This document shows positions 1-10,531 of a stretch of 64,000 bases of DNA, one piece after another. Numbering within the stretch: the stretch's first letter is position 1; the number at the start of each line of letters is the position of its first letter. Position numbers and translations under genes: made by a program. The DNA is from Candidatus Litorirhabdus singularis (GTDB lineage Bacteria; Pseudomonadota; Gammaproteobacteria; Pseudomonadales; Halieaceae): assembly GCF_026262625.1 (NCBI RefSeq), contig NZ_SHNN01000001.1, positions 620,001 through 684,000 on the forward strand, in the 5' to 3' direction. The notes beneath the pieces were generated by a model, which was given only the letters and a program-made list of their open reading frames with translations, was not told the origin of the DNA and searched no databases.

Positions 1-970
<970 letters not shown>

Positions 971-1135
971 CTATTTGTAACGGTAACTTACGTAATCTTT
1001 ATGCACTATTACATTAGATAATAGATATAACATAAGCGCAAATATATAAAAATGGTAAAAAAGCATATAATCTGCTTTTCCATCGAGGCGGCCCAATGCC
1101 CGGGAGATATAAATGGTTGATATACCTAAGGTTTT

Positions 1136-3577
1136 ATGAAAACAGTGCGCATATTATTTCATCTCGTCCTGCTCGGGCTTTGTGCCGGAATTGTGACCTG
1201 TGGCGGTATTTATTTATACCTCAGTCCGCAATTACCAGCCGTCGAACAGCTGCGGGAAATCAAACTTCAGACGCCTATGCGAGTATACACCCGCGAAGGT
1301 GATCTTATCGGCCAGTTTGGTGAACAGAAGCGCAATCCATTGCCTTATGATCGAATTCCCCCACAGTTTGTACAGGCACTCTTGGCCGCCGAGGATGATG
1401 GCTTTTTCCGTCACGTCGGTATCGACTTTGCCGGACTACTGCGCGCCGCGTCGGAACTGGTGCTGACCGGGGAAAAGGGGTCCGGAGGCTCTACGCTCAC
1501 CATGCAGGTCGCGCGCAACTATTTTTTGACGCTGGAGCGCACCTTTACGCGTAAGTTCAAGGAAATTTTGCTCTCGCTTGAAATCGAGCGCAGCCTCAGT
1601 AAAGAAGAAATTTTCGAACTCTACTTCAACCGCATTTTCCTCGGTCACCGCTCCTATGGCTTTGAGGCCGCAGCTCAGGTCTACTATGGCTCTCATATCG
1701 GTGAACTGGACCTGGCGCAGTACGCAATGCTGGCGGGACTGCCCAAAGCACCATCCAGCTATAACCCAATCTCCAACCCACAGCGCGCCAAAGTGCGCCG
1801 AGACTGGATTCTGGGCCGTATGGCAGCCCTGGGATATATCACGCCCGAAGAGTATCAGCAGGCCCTTCAACAACCCGTTTCGGCAACACACCACGGTGCC
1901 AAACTAGCCTTTAATGCTCCTTACGCCGCTGAAATGGCCCGCAAGGAAATGCTTGACCGGTTCGGGCTGGCGGCCTACAACGATGGCTTTCACGTTTACA
2001 CGACCATAAGCAGCGAACTGCAGCTCACCGCCAACACCGCCATCGTCAACGGTCTGGTTACCTATGATCAGCGCCACGGTTACCGCGGCCCTGAACAGCA
2101 GCTACCGCCGCGGCCAGATACCAACATGCTGCAGCTCTGGCAGACCCGCTTGCAAGAAACCGCCGTTATCGCGGGGTTTGTGCCCGCTATTGTTACCAAT
2201 CTGGAAGAACAATCCATCGGAATCCTGCTGACGGACGGCACAGAAACACTGTTGCCCTGGGAGCACGGCCCTGCTGAGGCAAGGCCATATCGGTCAGAGA
2301 ATGCGCGGGGCAGCGCACCCACCATTGCCGCCGATATATGGGCTGTGGGAGACCTGATTCGAGTTGAGATTCGGGAACAAGGCTTGTTTCTGGCACAGAT
2401 ACCAGAAGCACAGGCCGCACTGGTAGCACTGCGACCTGACGACGGCGCCGTGCTAAGCGTAGTGGGAGGACTTGGCTTTGGCAAAAGCAAGTTTAACCGG
2501 GCCACTCAGGCAACCCGGCAGCCGGGATCAAATTTCAAACCCTTCATCTACGCCGCCGCGCTAGAGAACGGTTTTACAGCCGCCAGCATCATCAACGACG
2601 CGCCAGTGGTCTTTGAAGACGCGGTACTGGAAGACACCTGGCGTCCGGAAAACGACGGTGGCCGCTTTTATGGCCCAACGCGCCTGCGCTGGGCACTGAC
2701 CAAGTCGCGCAACCTGGTCTCAATTCGCTTGCTGCAGCAACTGGGGATCCGCAAAGCCATCAACTATTCCAGCCGCTTCGGCTTCGATCCGGACGCATTG
2801 GCTGCTGATCTGTCTCTGGCTTTGGGCACCCAGGCTATCACCCCCATGCAGCTAGTAGCCGCCTATGCTGCTATAGCCAACGGCGGGTATCGGGTTGAGC
2901 CGTACCTGATTGAGCGCATTGAGGACTACCGTCGCGATGAAATTTTTAGGGCCACACCATTGACCGTGTGCCGTGACTGCGAGCAAACAGGCGATGAAAA
3001 CGCAGTCACAGCCGAAGAGGGGCTTGAAGAAGTCAGCATGGAAGATATCCTCGCGGCAGAAGCACGGCAATTGCCGGCTGCACCTAGAATCATGGACGCC
3101 AGAGTCGCCTTTATTCTCGACAGTATTCTTAAAGATGTGGTTACTAAAGGCACCGCACGCCGCGCCAGAGTGCTGGAGCGAACCGACATCGGCGGCAAAA
3201 CCGGCACTACCAACGGCCCCGTGGATGCCTGGTTTTCCGGTTACAACCCTGATGTAGTGGCCACTACCTGGCTCGGCTTCGACCAGAATCTGCTGTTAGG
3301 GAAACGAGAATTTGGTGGTTCTGCAGCACTACCGATATGGATTGATTACATGCGCGTCGCGCTGCGCGACAGTCGCGATCTTCCACGAGAAATCCCACCG
3401 GGGATCGTCAATGTGCGCATTGACCCTGAAACCGGACTACTGGCAAAGCCAGGCCAGGCCAAAGCCATGTTCGAATTTTTCCGGGTTGAGCAAGTGCCCA
3501 CTCGCAGCGCGCCAAATCAGGCTAACGAAGCGGGCTATAAGATACAAAGTGAGAACCTGCAGGAGCAGTTATTCTGA
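1136..3577 (+). CDS. mrcA: Class A penicillin-binding protein 1A (bifunctional peptidoglycan synthase)
   Basis: PBP1A polymerises lipid II into glycan strands and cross-links the peptides in the periplasm. The 813-residue protein has one N-terminal membrane anchor (about residues 7-30), then a GT51 glycosyltransferase domain with catalytic Glu86 in the EDDGFFRHVG motif and the GGSTLTMQVARN motif. An OB-like insertion follows. The transpeptidase domain has the active serine S465 in SNFK, an SRN motif in KSRNL, and KTGT at 688-691. Length is typical for the family. The ATG at 1136 has TAAGGT about 4 nt upstream, and an AT-rich stretch with TATAAT at 1066-1071 may be the -10 element. It is divergent from pilM and converges on the malic enzyme gene with a 57-bp gap. 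Confidence 0.97.
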   Translation: MKTVRILFHLVLLGLCAGIVTCGGIYLYLSPQLPAVEQLREIKLQTPMRVYTREGDLIGQFGEQKRNPLPYDRIPPQFVQALLAAEDDGFFRHVGIDFAGLLRAASELVLTGEKGSGGSTLTMQVARNYFLTLERTFTRKFKEILLSLEIERSLSKEEIFELYFNRIFLGHRSYGFEAAAQVYYGSHIGELDLAQYAMLAGLPKAPSSYNPISNPQRAKVRRDWILGRMAALGYITPEEYQQALQQPVSATHHGAKLAFNAPYAAEMARKEMLDRFGLAAYNDGFHVYTTISSELQLTANTAIVNGLVTYDQRHGYRGPEQQLPPRPDTNMLQLWQTRLQETAVIAGFVPAIVTNLEEQSIGILLTDGTETLLPWEHGPAEARPYRSENARGSAPTIAADIWAVGDLIRVEIREQGLFLAQIPEAQAALVALRPDDGAVLSVVGGLGFGKSKFNRATQATRQPGSNFKPFIYAAALENGFTAASIINDAPVVFEDAVLEDTWRPENDGGRFYGPTRLRWALTKSRNLVSIRLLQQLGIRKAINYSSRFGFDPDALAADLSLALGTQAITPMQLVAAYAAIANGGYRVEPYLIERIEDYRRDEIFRATPLTVCRDCEQTGDENAVTAEEGLEEVSMEDILAAEARQLPAAPRIMDARVAFILDSILKDVVTKGTARRARVLERTDIGGKTGTTNGPVDAWFSGYNPDVVATTWLGFDQNLLLGKREFGGSAALPIWIDYMRVALRDSRDLPREIPPGIVNVRIDPETGLLAKPGQAKAMFEFFRVEQVPTRSAPNQANEAGYKIQSENLQEQLF

Positions 3578-3634
3578 GAGCAGGCGCTGGGCTCAGGTTA
3601 CCTCTGCGAGATAGAGCCTGGCCCTACTAGCGGC

Positions 3635-4882
3635 CTAGTTGAGCGGATAATGCTCTGGATAGGGCAGCTGTGCTACACCGCTATCGACTGCGGCCTTTGC
3701 CACGGCAGCAGCTACGGAACTCAGCAAACGCGCATCCATCGGCTTGGGAATAATGTACTCAGGGCCATATTCCAATGCGTCCAATTCACAGGCGGCTAAA
3801 ACCTCAGCGGTAACAGGTTCCTTCGCCAGCGCACTGATCGCGTGAACTGCCGCCACCTTCATCTCTTCATTGATGCAGGTAGCACGCACATCCAGCGCAC
3901 CGCGGAAGATAAACGGAAAGCCGAGCACGTTGTTTACTTGATTGGGGTAATCCGAGCGCCCGGTCGCCATTATCACGTCAGACCGAGTCTCCAGGGCCAA
4001 CTCCGGCTTAATCTCGGGATCAGGGTTCGAGCAGGCAAACACCACCGGCCGCTCCGCCATACAAGACAGCATAGCGGCGCTTAGCAAGTTGGAACCGGAC
4101 AGCCCGACAAACACATCAGCACCCTCGCAGGCATCAGCCAGACTGCGACGGTTGGTCTGATTTGAAAATTCGGCCTTGTATTCATTGACACCTTCGCGGC
4201 CTGGATAAATCACTCCGCGCCGGTCCAGCATGAATATGTTTTCGGTGCTGGCACCCAGGTTAACCAGCAGACGCATACAGGCGATTGCCGCAGCCCCGGC
4301 ACCCAGGCACACAATTTTGGCTTCCGACAGTTGTTTACCAGCGATCTCCAGAGCATTGATCATGCCGGCGGCGGTAACAATGGCAGTGCCATGTTGGTCG
4401 TCGTGAAACACGGGGATGTCGCACTGCTCTATTAAAGCCCGCTCTATCTCAAAGCACTCCGGCGCCTTGATATCCTCAAGGTTAATACCGCCATAGGTTC
4501 CCGAAATCAGTCGCACAGCATTGATGAACTCGGCGCTATCGGTGGTATCCACCTGCACGTCAACCGAGTCAATATTGGCGAAGCGCTTGAACAAAAGGGC
4601 CTTGCCCTCCATCACCGGCTTGCTGGCCAGCGCGCCAAGATTGCCCAAGCCCAGCACAGCAGTGCCATTACTGATAACTGCAACGCTATTGCCCTTGCCA
4701 GTATAGCGGTAGGCCGCCAACGGATCGGCTGCAATTTCACGGCACGGCTCAGCCACGCCAGGGCTATATGCAAGCGCCAGATCGTGCTGGGTTTGAGTGG
4801 GAGTGGTTAGATTGACACTGGTTTTCCCCGGTGTGGGAAATTCATGATAATCCAGCGCTTCCTGTCTCGGGTCTTCTGACAT
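3635..4882 (-). CDS. maeB: NAD(P)-dependent malic enzyme, short form
   Basis: Oxidatively decarboxylates malate to pyruvate, supplying NAD(P)H. At 415 residues it holds only the malic enzyme catalytic and NAD-binding domains. The C-terminal phosphotransacetylase-like domain of E. coli MaeB (about 760 residues) is absent, so it is like the Pseudomonas enzyme of about 420 residues. Visible motifs include [11 protein letters not shown], the [10 protein letters not shown] and [11 protein letters not shown] metal- and substrate-site signatures, and a dinucleotide-binding stretch [16 protein letters not shown] lies about 9 nt before the ATG. It follows rpmE on the same strand, but a terminator separates them, so it is probably transcribed on its own. 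Cofactor preference cannot be read with certainty. Confidence 0.93.
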   Translation of the reverse strand: MSEDPRQEALDYHEFPTPGKTSVNLTTPTQTQHDLALAYSPGVAEPCREIAADPLAAYRYTGKGNSVAVISNGTAVLGLGNLGALASKPVMEGKALLFKRFANIDSVDVQVDTTDSAEFINAVRLISGTYGGINLEDIKAPECFEIERALIEQCDIPVFHDDQHGTAIVTAAGMINALEIAGKQLSEAKIVCLGAGAAAIACMRLLVNLGASTENIFMLDRRGVIYPGREGVNEYKAEFSNQTNRRSLADACEGADVFVGLSGSNLLSAAMLSCMAERPVVFACSNPDPEIKPELALETRSDVIMATGRSDYPNQVNNVLGFPFIFRGALDVRATCINEEMKVAAVHAISALAKEPVTAEVLAACELDALEYGPEYIIPKPMDARLLSSVAAAVAKAAVDSGVAQLPYPEHYPLN

Positions 4883-4914
4883 ACCACTAAGCCTTGCTAC
4901 TTTTTGACGGGGTT

Positions 4915-4952
4915 AAAAAAAAGCGCCGCTTCCTATAATCAAGCAGGCGCTT
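4915..4952 (-). terminator. Rho-independent terminator of rpmE
   Basis: Read on the minus strand, AAGCGCC (4952-4946) pairs with GGCGCTT (4927-4921) around an 18-nt loop and is followed at once by a run of T (4920-4915). It lies 23 bp past the rpmE stop. The other strand has no T-run, so it acts in one direction. Confidence 0.75.
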
Positions 4953-4975
4953 TTCCGGGTTCACTGAAAAACTGT

Positions 4976-5191
4976 TTACCGCTTGGCGCCCCGATTGCCA
5001 AAGCGCTTGTTAAAGCGATCGACACGGCCACCGGTATCCAGCACTTTCTGCTTACCGGTAAAGAACGGGTGACACTGCGAGCAAACATCAATATGGATGC
5101 TGCTCTCTAGAGTAGAGCGAGTATTAATTTCGTTGCCACAGCTACATGTAGCGGTGATCTCATTGTACTTAGGATGGATATCGGCTTTCAT
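4976..5191 (-). CDS. rpmE: 50S ribosomal protein bL31, zinc-binding type
   Basis: A 71-residue ribosomal large-subunit protein forming part of the intersubunit bridge. It has the four cysteines of the zinc-containing (C+) form: CSCG near the N-terminus and CSQC in the middle. The start is the ATG at 5191 giving [12 protein letters not shown], the standard bL31 N-terminus, with GGAG about 8 nt upstream. A longer in-frame reading to 5272 is not needed. It is divergent from priA, as in many gammaproteobacteria, and is followed by a clear terminator. Confidence 0.97.
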   Translation of the reverse strand: MKADIHPKYNEITATCSCGNEINTRSTLESSIHIDVCSQCHPFFTGKQKVLDTGGRVDRFNKRFGNRGAKR

Positions 5192-5270
5192 GATCAGGCT
5201 CCTGCTGTTAGCGCCGCCACCCGATCTGATGCCGAGTACCGCGCCGTGAGCGGTGAAAAAATAGGCGGGC

Positions 5271-5298
5271 ATATTACCAGACGCAGCGCCAGAAGCAA
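5271..5298 (-). promoter_or_regulatory. Candidate sigma-70 promoter for rpmE
   Basis: On the minus strand TTGCTT (5298-5293) and TAATAT (5276-5271) are 16 bp apart, each a partial match to the consensus. The leader would be roughly 75 nt. Weak but sensibly placed in the rpmE/priA divergent gap. Confidence 0.35.
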
Positions 5299-5329
5299 CT
5301 GCTTTGTATATTTTGCTAGACTAGCGCGC

Positions 5330-7528
5330 ATGCCAATCCTTCGCCTAGCCATTGCCTGCCCCCTGCGTCAACTGTTCGACTATACGCCGCCGCCGGATCT
5401 AAACCCCGACACCCTGGAGCTACTCAAACCGGGTGTGAGGCTGCTGGTACCGTTTGGGCGCCGCCAGGTCACGGCAATTCTGGTGGAAACCGCGGCTGAA
5501 TCTGCGCTACCTGCCGACAAGCTGCGCGCAGCGGTTCAGTTATTGGATACCGAGCCAGTTTTGACGCAGCCTCTGCTGCAGTTATGCCAATGGGCCGCCA
5601 CCTATTACAAACATCCTCTGGGAGAAATACTGTTCGCGGCACTGCCCGCACAGCTGCGCCGAGGCACAGAGCACAACCCCGCCGGCACGCGGCAGTGGCG
5701 ACTCAGTGATGCCGGCAAGGGCCTACCAGCAGGTGCACTGCGGCGTGCGCCGAAACAGGCGCAACTGCTGTCACTGCTGCAGTCACAGCCGGCGCTCTCA
5801 GATGCTGAAATTGCCAGTCAGGGAATTTCGCGTGCAGTCCTGCGCCAGCTGGCCGATAAATCCATCATCGAGTCGGTCGATTCGCCGTTGCGGCCGCGCC
5901 CGGGGAGCAGCGCTAGCGGCCTGGAGTTAAGCCCGGAACAAAGAACGGCGCTTAGCGCTATTAATAGCCATGCAGCGGGCTTTTCTTGCCATTTACTGGA
6001 CGGCGTTACCGGCAGCGGCAAGACCGAAGTCTATCTACAGCTGATTGCGCAGGTCGTCGAGGCGGGACGGCAAGCGTTGGTGCTGGTACCAGAGATAGGC
6101 CTTACCCCGCAGACACTGAGCCGATTCCGCGAGCGCTTTGACGCAGAAATCGCCGTATTGCATTCCGGCCACACCGACGCGGCACGTCTGAAAGCCTGGG
6201 AAGCCGCGCGCAGTGGTCGCGCGCACATAGTGATCGGCACCCGCTCTGCCATATTCACGCCCTTGCTAAAACCTGGCGTAATTATCGTCGACGAAGAACA
6301 CGACGCCTCCTTTAAGCAGCAGGATGGGTTCCGCTATTCCGCCCGTGACATCGCGGTCAAGCGCGCACAGCTAGAAGAGATTCCAGTGCTACTGGGCAGC
6401 GCCACGCCCAGTTTAGAGTCGATGTATAACGCCCAACAGGGCCGCTATCAACATCTGTTTCTGCGCGAACGGGCAGGCGCTGGTGTACTGCCGGAAATCG
6501 CCACCCTCGACCTGCGCAAACAACACTTACAGGGCGGCATGTCGGCGGCTCTTTTGGATGCGGTCAGCGCTGAATTGGCGGCAGGTAATCAGGTCCTGCT
6601 GTTCCTCAATCGGCGCGGCTATGCACCCACCCTGCAATGTCACGACTGCGGCTATGTCGCCGGCTGCAAACACTGCGACGCACATCTAACCTGGCATCGC
6701 GCCGCCGGTCAGCTACGCTGTCACCACTGCGACTGGCGCTGCGCTGTACCCCGCGCCTGTCCAGACTGTCGCAGCAGCCAACTGGCAGCCAGCGGAGTTG
6801 GCACTGAACAAACCGAGCAAGTACTGACGAACCTGTTCCCTGCAGTGCCTGTATTCCGGGTCGATCGCGACTCAATGCGCACCAAAGGCGCGCTTGAAGC
6901 TGTCACCGAACAAGTCAATCTTGGCAAGCCCTGCCTGTTACTGGGCACCCAGATGTTGACCAAAGGCCATCATTTTCCTGGTATTACTCTGGTCGGATTG
7001 CTGGACAGCGACGCAGCCCTGTTCAGCGCCGATTTTCGCGGCCCCGAGCGGATGGGACAACTACTCACTCAAGTTGCCGGTAGAGCCGGCCGTGAAGACA
7101 AGACCGGCCGGGTATTGATCCAAACCCACTACCCGGACCATCCGCTGCTGAACGCACTGCTGCAGGGGGGTTACCAGAATTACGCACAACAGCTGCTGGA
7201 GGAGCGCCGTCAGGGCGGATTACCCCCCTTCGGACAGTTACTCCTGGTGCGCGCTGACGCACGCAACGCGCAGGCTGCGGAACAATTTCTGAGCGCCCTG
7301 CGCCGGCAGCTGGAACAGCGCTACCCCGGCGGCGCCCAGTTGATCGGACCGCTGCCGGCGCCGCTGCAGCGAAAACAAAACCGCTATCGAATGCAACTAC
7401 TGGCCAGTAGTAGCAACCGCGGCCAGGCTCAGGCTTTGGCGGCAGCACTGATCAGTACCGCAGAGTCTCTACCTGAAGCAAAGTCGGTGCAGTGGTCGCT
7501 GGACGTTGACCCACAGGATATGACTTAG
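5330..7528 (+). CDS. priA: Primosomal protein N', replication restart helicase
   Basis: PriA recognises stalled or repaired forks and reloads the replisome, acting as a 3'-5' superfamily 2 helicase. The ATG at 5330 gives 732 residues, the length of E. coli PriA. Upstream in-frame codons lie in the divergent promoter region and were discarded. After the DNA-binding N-terminus come Walker A GVTGSGKT (225-232), DEEH (321-324) and a cluster of eight cysteines from Cys437 onward (CHDCGYVAGCKHC, then CHHC and CPDC) that binds two zinc ions. Motif VAGRAGRE lies in the second RecA lobe. It is divergent from rpmE and is followed after 83 bp by argS. Confidence 0.97.
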   Translation: MPILRLAIACPLRQLFDYTPPPDLNPDTLELLKPGVRLLVPFGRRQVTAILVETAAESALPADKLRAAVQLLDTEPVLTQPLLQLCQWAATYYKHPLGEILFAALPAQLRRGTEHNPAGTRQWRLSDAGKGLPAGALRRAPKQAQLLSLLQSQPALSDAEIASQGISRAVLRQLADKSIIESVDSPLRPRPGSSASGLELSPEQRTALSAINSHAAGFSCHLLDGVTGSGKTEVYLQLIAQVVEAGRQALVLVPEIGLTPQTLSRFRERFDAEIAVLHSGHTDAARLKAWEAARSGRAHIVIGTRSAIFTPLLKPGVIIVDEEHDASFKQQDGFRYSARDIAVKRAQLEEIPVLLGSATPSLESMYNAQQGRYQHLFLRERAGAGVLPEIATLDLRKQHLQGGMSAALLDAVSAELAAGNQVLLFLNRRGYAPTLQCHDCGYVAGCKHCDAHLTWHRAAGQLRCHHCDWRCAVPRACPDCRSSQLAASGVGTEQTEQVLTNLFPAVPVFRVDRDSMRTKGALEAVTEQVNLGKPCLLLGTQMLTKGHHFPGITLVGLLDSDAALFSADFRGPERMGQLLTQVAGRAGREDKTGRVLIQTHYPDHPLLNALLQGGYQNYAQQLLEERRQGGLPPFGQLLLVRADARNAQAAEQFLSALRRQLEQRYPGGAQLIGPLPAPLQRKQNRYRMQLLASSSNRGQAQALAAALISTAESLPEAKSVQWSLDVDPQDMT

Positions 7529-7611
7529 AGAGCCCGATTACGGTAGCCTTTAGCTGTATATACGCGGATAATAGCCCGCCCCAGAAAAGAGCCCGGTTGG
7601 CACACCAAACA

Positions 7612-9297
7612 ATGAAGCAGCACCTGACAGACCTGATTACAAGCGCCCTGCAAAGCCTGATTGACCAGGGCACGATAACCACCGCCATACCGGCTCAGGT
7701 CCAGATCGATCGCACCCGTGATAAAGCTCACGGTGATCTCGCCAGCAACGTTGCACTTACCCTGGGCAAAAACGCAGGCATGAAACCCCGCGACCTGGCC
7801 GCCTTGATTTGCGAACACCTGCCAGAGTCAGAACATGTCACGCGCACCGAGATTGCAGGGCCCGGCTTCATCAATTTCTATCTGGGGCAGTCGAGCATTC
7901 AGGCTGTGGTCAAACGAATCCTCGAGCAAAGTAGTCAATACGGCACCAACACCGACGGCGCCCAGCGCAAGGTTCAGGTCGAGTTTGTCTCTGCCAACCC
8001 CACCGGCCCACTGCACGTCGGCCATGGTCGCGGCGCTGCCGTCGGCGACTGTATCAGCCGACTCCTGGAAAATAGCGGCTGGCAGGTAACGCGCGAGTTT
8101 TACTACAACGACGCCGGTAAACAGATCACCAATCTTGCTCTTTCAGTGCAAGCGCGCTGCCACGGGCGCGGACCGGAGCACCCGGACTGGCCCGCTGACG
8201 GCTATCGCGGTGACTATATCAACGATGTCGCCACCGACTACATGGCCGCGGCGCGCATTGAAGCCGCCGACAAAAATGTGGTCGGTAAAGCCGATCCTGA
8301 CGACCTGGAAGCCATTCAAGAGTTTGCGGTAGCCTATCTGCGCCGTGAGCAAGATCTCGACCTGCGCGCTTTCGGGATCGATTTTGACGTCTTCTTTCTA
8401 GAGTCCTCGCTTTACCAAAGCGGAGCGGTTGAAACCGCGGTAAAGCGCCTGATAGACGGCGGGTATACCTACGAAGACGGCGGCGCACTGTGGCTGCGAA
8501 CCACAGACTTTGGTGACGACAAAGACCGGGTTATGCGCAAGAGTGAGGGGGGCTATACCTACTTCGTGCCCGATGTCGCCTACCATTTGAACAAGTGGGA
8601 GCGCGGCTTTGAGCGCGTAATCAACGAACAGGGGGCTGATCATCACAGCACCGTGACTCGAGTTCGTGCTGGCTTACAAGCACTGGAACTCGACATCCCG
8701 GTGGGCTGGCCAGATTATGTACTGCACCAAATGGTGCTGGTGATGCGCGGCGGCCAAGAGGTCAAGATTTCCAAGCGAGCTGGCAGCTATGTCACCCTGC
8801 GCGACCTGATTGACGAGGTGGGCCGCGATGCCACCCGCTATTTCCTCTGTTCCAGAGCTCCCAGTTCGCAGTTGACCTTCGATATTGATCTGGCCCTTAG
8901 CCAGAGCAATGATAACCCTGTGTACTACATACAATATGCGCATGCCCGCACCTGCAGTGTCATGCGCAAGCTTGCAGAACAGGGCATGTCCTGGTCTGCC
9001 GCTGACAGCCTCTCCCATCTGGAGCTGCTAACCAATGAACACGAAATAGCGCTTCTCAACCGACTCGACCGCTACCCCGAGGTAGCCGCGACGGCCGCCG
9101 AGAAATGTGAACCACATGCAGTCGCCACCTATTTGCGCGAACTGGCTGCCGACTTCCACACCTGGTACAACGCCCATAAGATGCTGGTCGAAGAAGCCGA
9201 TATACGTAACGCCCGTCTAGCACTATCGCAAGCGGTGCGCCAAGTGCTCGCCAATGGTCTGGCCCTGCTCGGCGTGTCCGCGCCAGAGTCAATGTAA
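7612..9297 (+). CDS. argS: Arginine-tRNA ligase
   Basis: Charges tRNA-Arg with arginine in the cytoplasm; a class I synthetase of 561 residues. It has the N-terminal Arg-tRNA-synthetase additional domain, the HIGH-type motif HVGH at 135-138, the degenerate KMSKS equivalent KISKR (385-389), and the C-terminal DALR anticodon-binding domain. The ATG at 7612 (MKQHLTDLI) matches the usual N-terminus. A TTG at 7597 is in frame with a somewhat better AAAGAG upstream and cannot be fully excluded. It lies 2 nt upstream of the SPOR gene, so the two are co-transcribed. Confidence 0.97.
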   Translation: MKQHLTDLITSALQSLIDQGTITTAIPAQVQIDRTRDKAHGDLASNVALTLGKNAGMKPRDLAALICEHLPESEHVTRTEIAGPGFINFYLGQSSIQAVVKRILEQSSQYGTNTDGAQRKVQVEFVSANPTGPLHVGHGRGAAVGDCISRLLENSGWQVTREFYYNDAGKQITNLALSVQARCHGRGPEHPDWPADGYRGDYINDVATDYMAAARIEAADKNVVGKADPDDLEAIQEFAVAYLRREQDLDLRAFGIDFDVFFLESSLYQSGAVETAVKRLIDGGYTYEDGGALWLRTTDFGDDKDRVMRKSEGGYTYFVPDVAYHLNKWERGFERVINEQGADHHSTVTRVRAGLQALELDIPVGWPDYVLHQMVLVMRGGQEVKISKRAGSYVTLRDLIDEVGRDATRYFLCSRAPSSQLTFDIDLALSQSNDNPVYYIQYAHARTCSVMRKLAEQGMSWSAADSLSHLELLTNEHEIALLNRLDRYPEVAATAAEKCEPHAVATYLRELAADFHTWYNAHKMLVEEADIRNARLALSQAVRQVLANGLALLGVSAPESM

Positions 9298-9299
9298 CT

Positions 9300-9875
9300 A
9301 TGCCCCCGCAGGACTTCGCCCGTAAGCGCAACAAAACCGCCACCCGCAAAAAAGCCGGGGCACGCACCAAGACGCCGCGTCCAAGCGTTAGTCCGGTACC
9401 GGCCTGGCAGTGGTTTGGCGCCGGCATGATCAGCGGAGTATTTCTGTGCCTACTGCTATGGCTGGCCGGACAACAACCCGAAGTGACCCAGCGGGTCGAT
9501 GAACTAAGCAAGGCTATCGGTGGCCCTGTGCAGCAGTCGCCGGCCTTCGATTTTTACGAGTTATTGCCCGAACAAACCGTAGAGATCAATGTCGACAAGG
9601 CCGATATAGCGGCCGCACGGGTTAACGAAGCGATGGATCGCTATCTGCTGCAGGCGGGCTCCTTCAAGCTGGCCAAAGATGCAGACCGACGCCGTGGCGA
9701 GCTTATCCTACTTGGGCTCGACGCCAAGGTAGAAGAAACCAAAGGCGATAACGGACGCTGGTTCAGAGTCTATATCGGACCTTTTGAGTCGCGCTCTCGT
9801 CTGGCCAAGGCGCGCAGCCTGACCGCCCAGCAGGGCATCGATACACTGTTACTGAAACGACCAAAACAGGGCTAG
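9300..9875 (+). CDS. FtsN-like SPOR-domain cell envelope protein
   Basis: A 191-residue bitopic inner-membrane protein. It has a very basic cytoplasmic N-terminus (about residues 8-28), one membrane helix (about 39-61), a short periplasmic linker and a C-terminal SPOR domain (about 115-190) beginning [21 protein letters not shown] domains bind denuded glycan strands at the division septum. The place between argS and hslV is where ftsN lies in many gammaproteobacteria. It is shorter than E. coli FtsN (319 residues) and I see no clear match to the essential FtsN segment, so I withhold the symbol. Confidence 0.88.
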   Translation: MPPQDFARKRNKTATRKKAGARTKTPRPSVSPVPAWQWFGAGMISGVFLCLLLWLAGQQPEVTQRVDELSKAIGGPVQQSPAFDFYELLPEQTVEINVDKADIAAARVNEAMDRYLLQAGSFKLAKDADRRRGELILLGLDAKVEETKGDNGRWFRVYIGPFESRSRLAKARSLTAQQGIDTLLLKRPKQG

Positions 9876-9936
9876 CGGCGGGCTTGATTTTGCCCTTTGT
9901 GACCCCATACCTGTACTTCTGAGCGGGAGAAAAGCA

Positions 9937-10479
9937 TTGGAACAATACCGGGGTACCACCATATTGTCGGTACGCAGAGGCTCCAGCGTCGTTATCGGCG
10001 GCGACGGGCAGGTCTCTATGGGCAATACAGTCATGAAAGGCAATGCCCGCAAGGTACGTCGGCTATATAAAGACAGCGTGTTGGCTGGCTTTGCCGGTGG
10101 CACCGCCGATGCGTTTACGCTATTTGAACTGTTCGAAGCGCAGCTGGAGAAACATCAGGGCCACTTGGTGCGTGCGGCAGTCGAGCTGGCCAAGGCCTGG
10201 CGGACTGAACGCTCGCTGCGGCGACTGGAGGCATTGCTGGCAGTAGCCGACAAAACCACTTCCCTGATTATAACCGGCAACGGCGATGTCATCGAACCGG
10301 AAGACAATCTGATCGCGATTGGCTCTGGCGGCCCTTTTGCTCAGTCAGCCGCCCGCGCCCTGCTCGACAATACCGAGCTTGGCGCCAGAGAGATTGTCGA
10401 AAAAGGTCTCGGTATTGCCGCAGACATCTGTATCTATACCAACCACAATCGTACCATTGAGGAGCTGGAAACCAGCTAA
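9937..10479 (+). CDS. hslV: ATP-dependent protease peptidase subunit HslV
   Basis: HslV forms the double-hexamer proteolytic core degraded through by the HslU ATPase. The frame opens with a TTG at 9937 preceded by GGGAGA, giving MEQYRG before TTILSVRR. The active site is the N-terminal threonine of the TT pair, so here six residues instead of only Met would have to be removed. [19 protein letters not shown] and [13 protein letters not shown] are the proteasome-like core motifs. Total length is 180 residues. hslU follows after 52 nt. Confidence 0.96.
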   Translation: MEQYRGTTILSVRRGSSVVIGGDGQVSMGNTVMKGNARKVRRLYKDSVLAGFAGGTADAFTLFELFEAQLEKHQGHLVRAAVELAKAWRTERSLRRLEALLAVADKTTSLIITGNGDVIEPEDNLIAIGSGGPFAQSAARALLDNTELGAREIVEKGLGIAADICIYTNHNRTIEELETS

Positions 10480-10531
10480 AACTGGGGCATCAGCGCCCAT
10501 AGCAGCCACGGTACCGGATAGCAGGATTATC

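Noticed and set aside
3635-4882. Malic enzyme truncated by loss of its phosphotransacetylase domain
   Set aside because: The C-terminus is complete for the short malic enzyme group, and Pseudomonas has the same length at the same locus.
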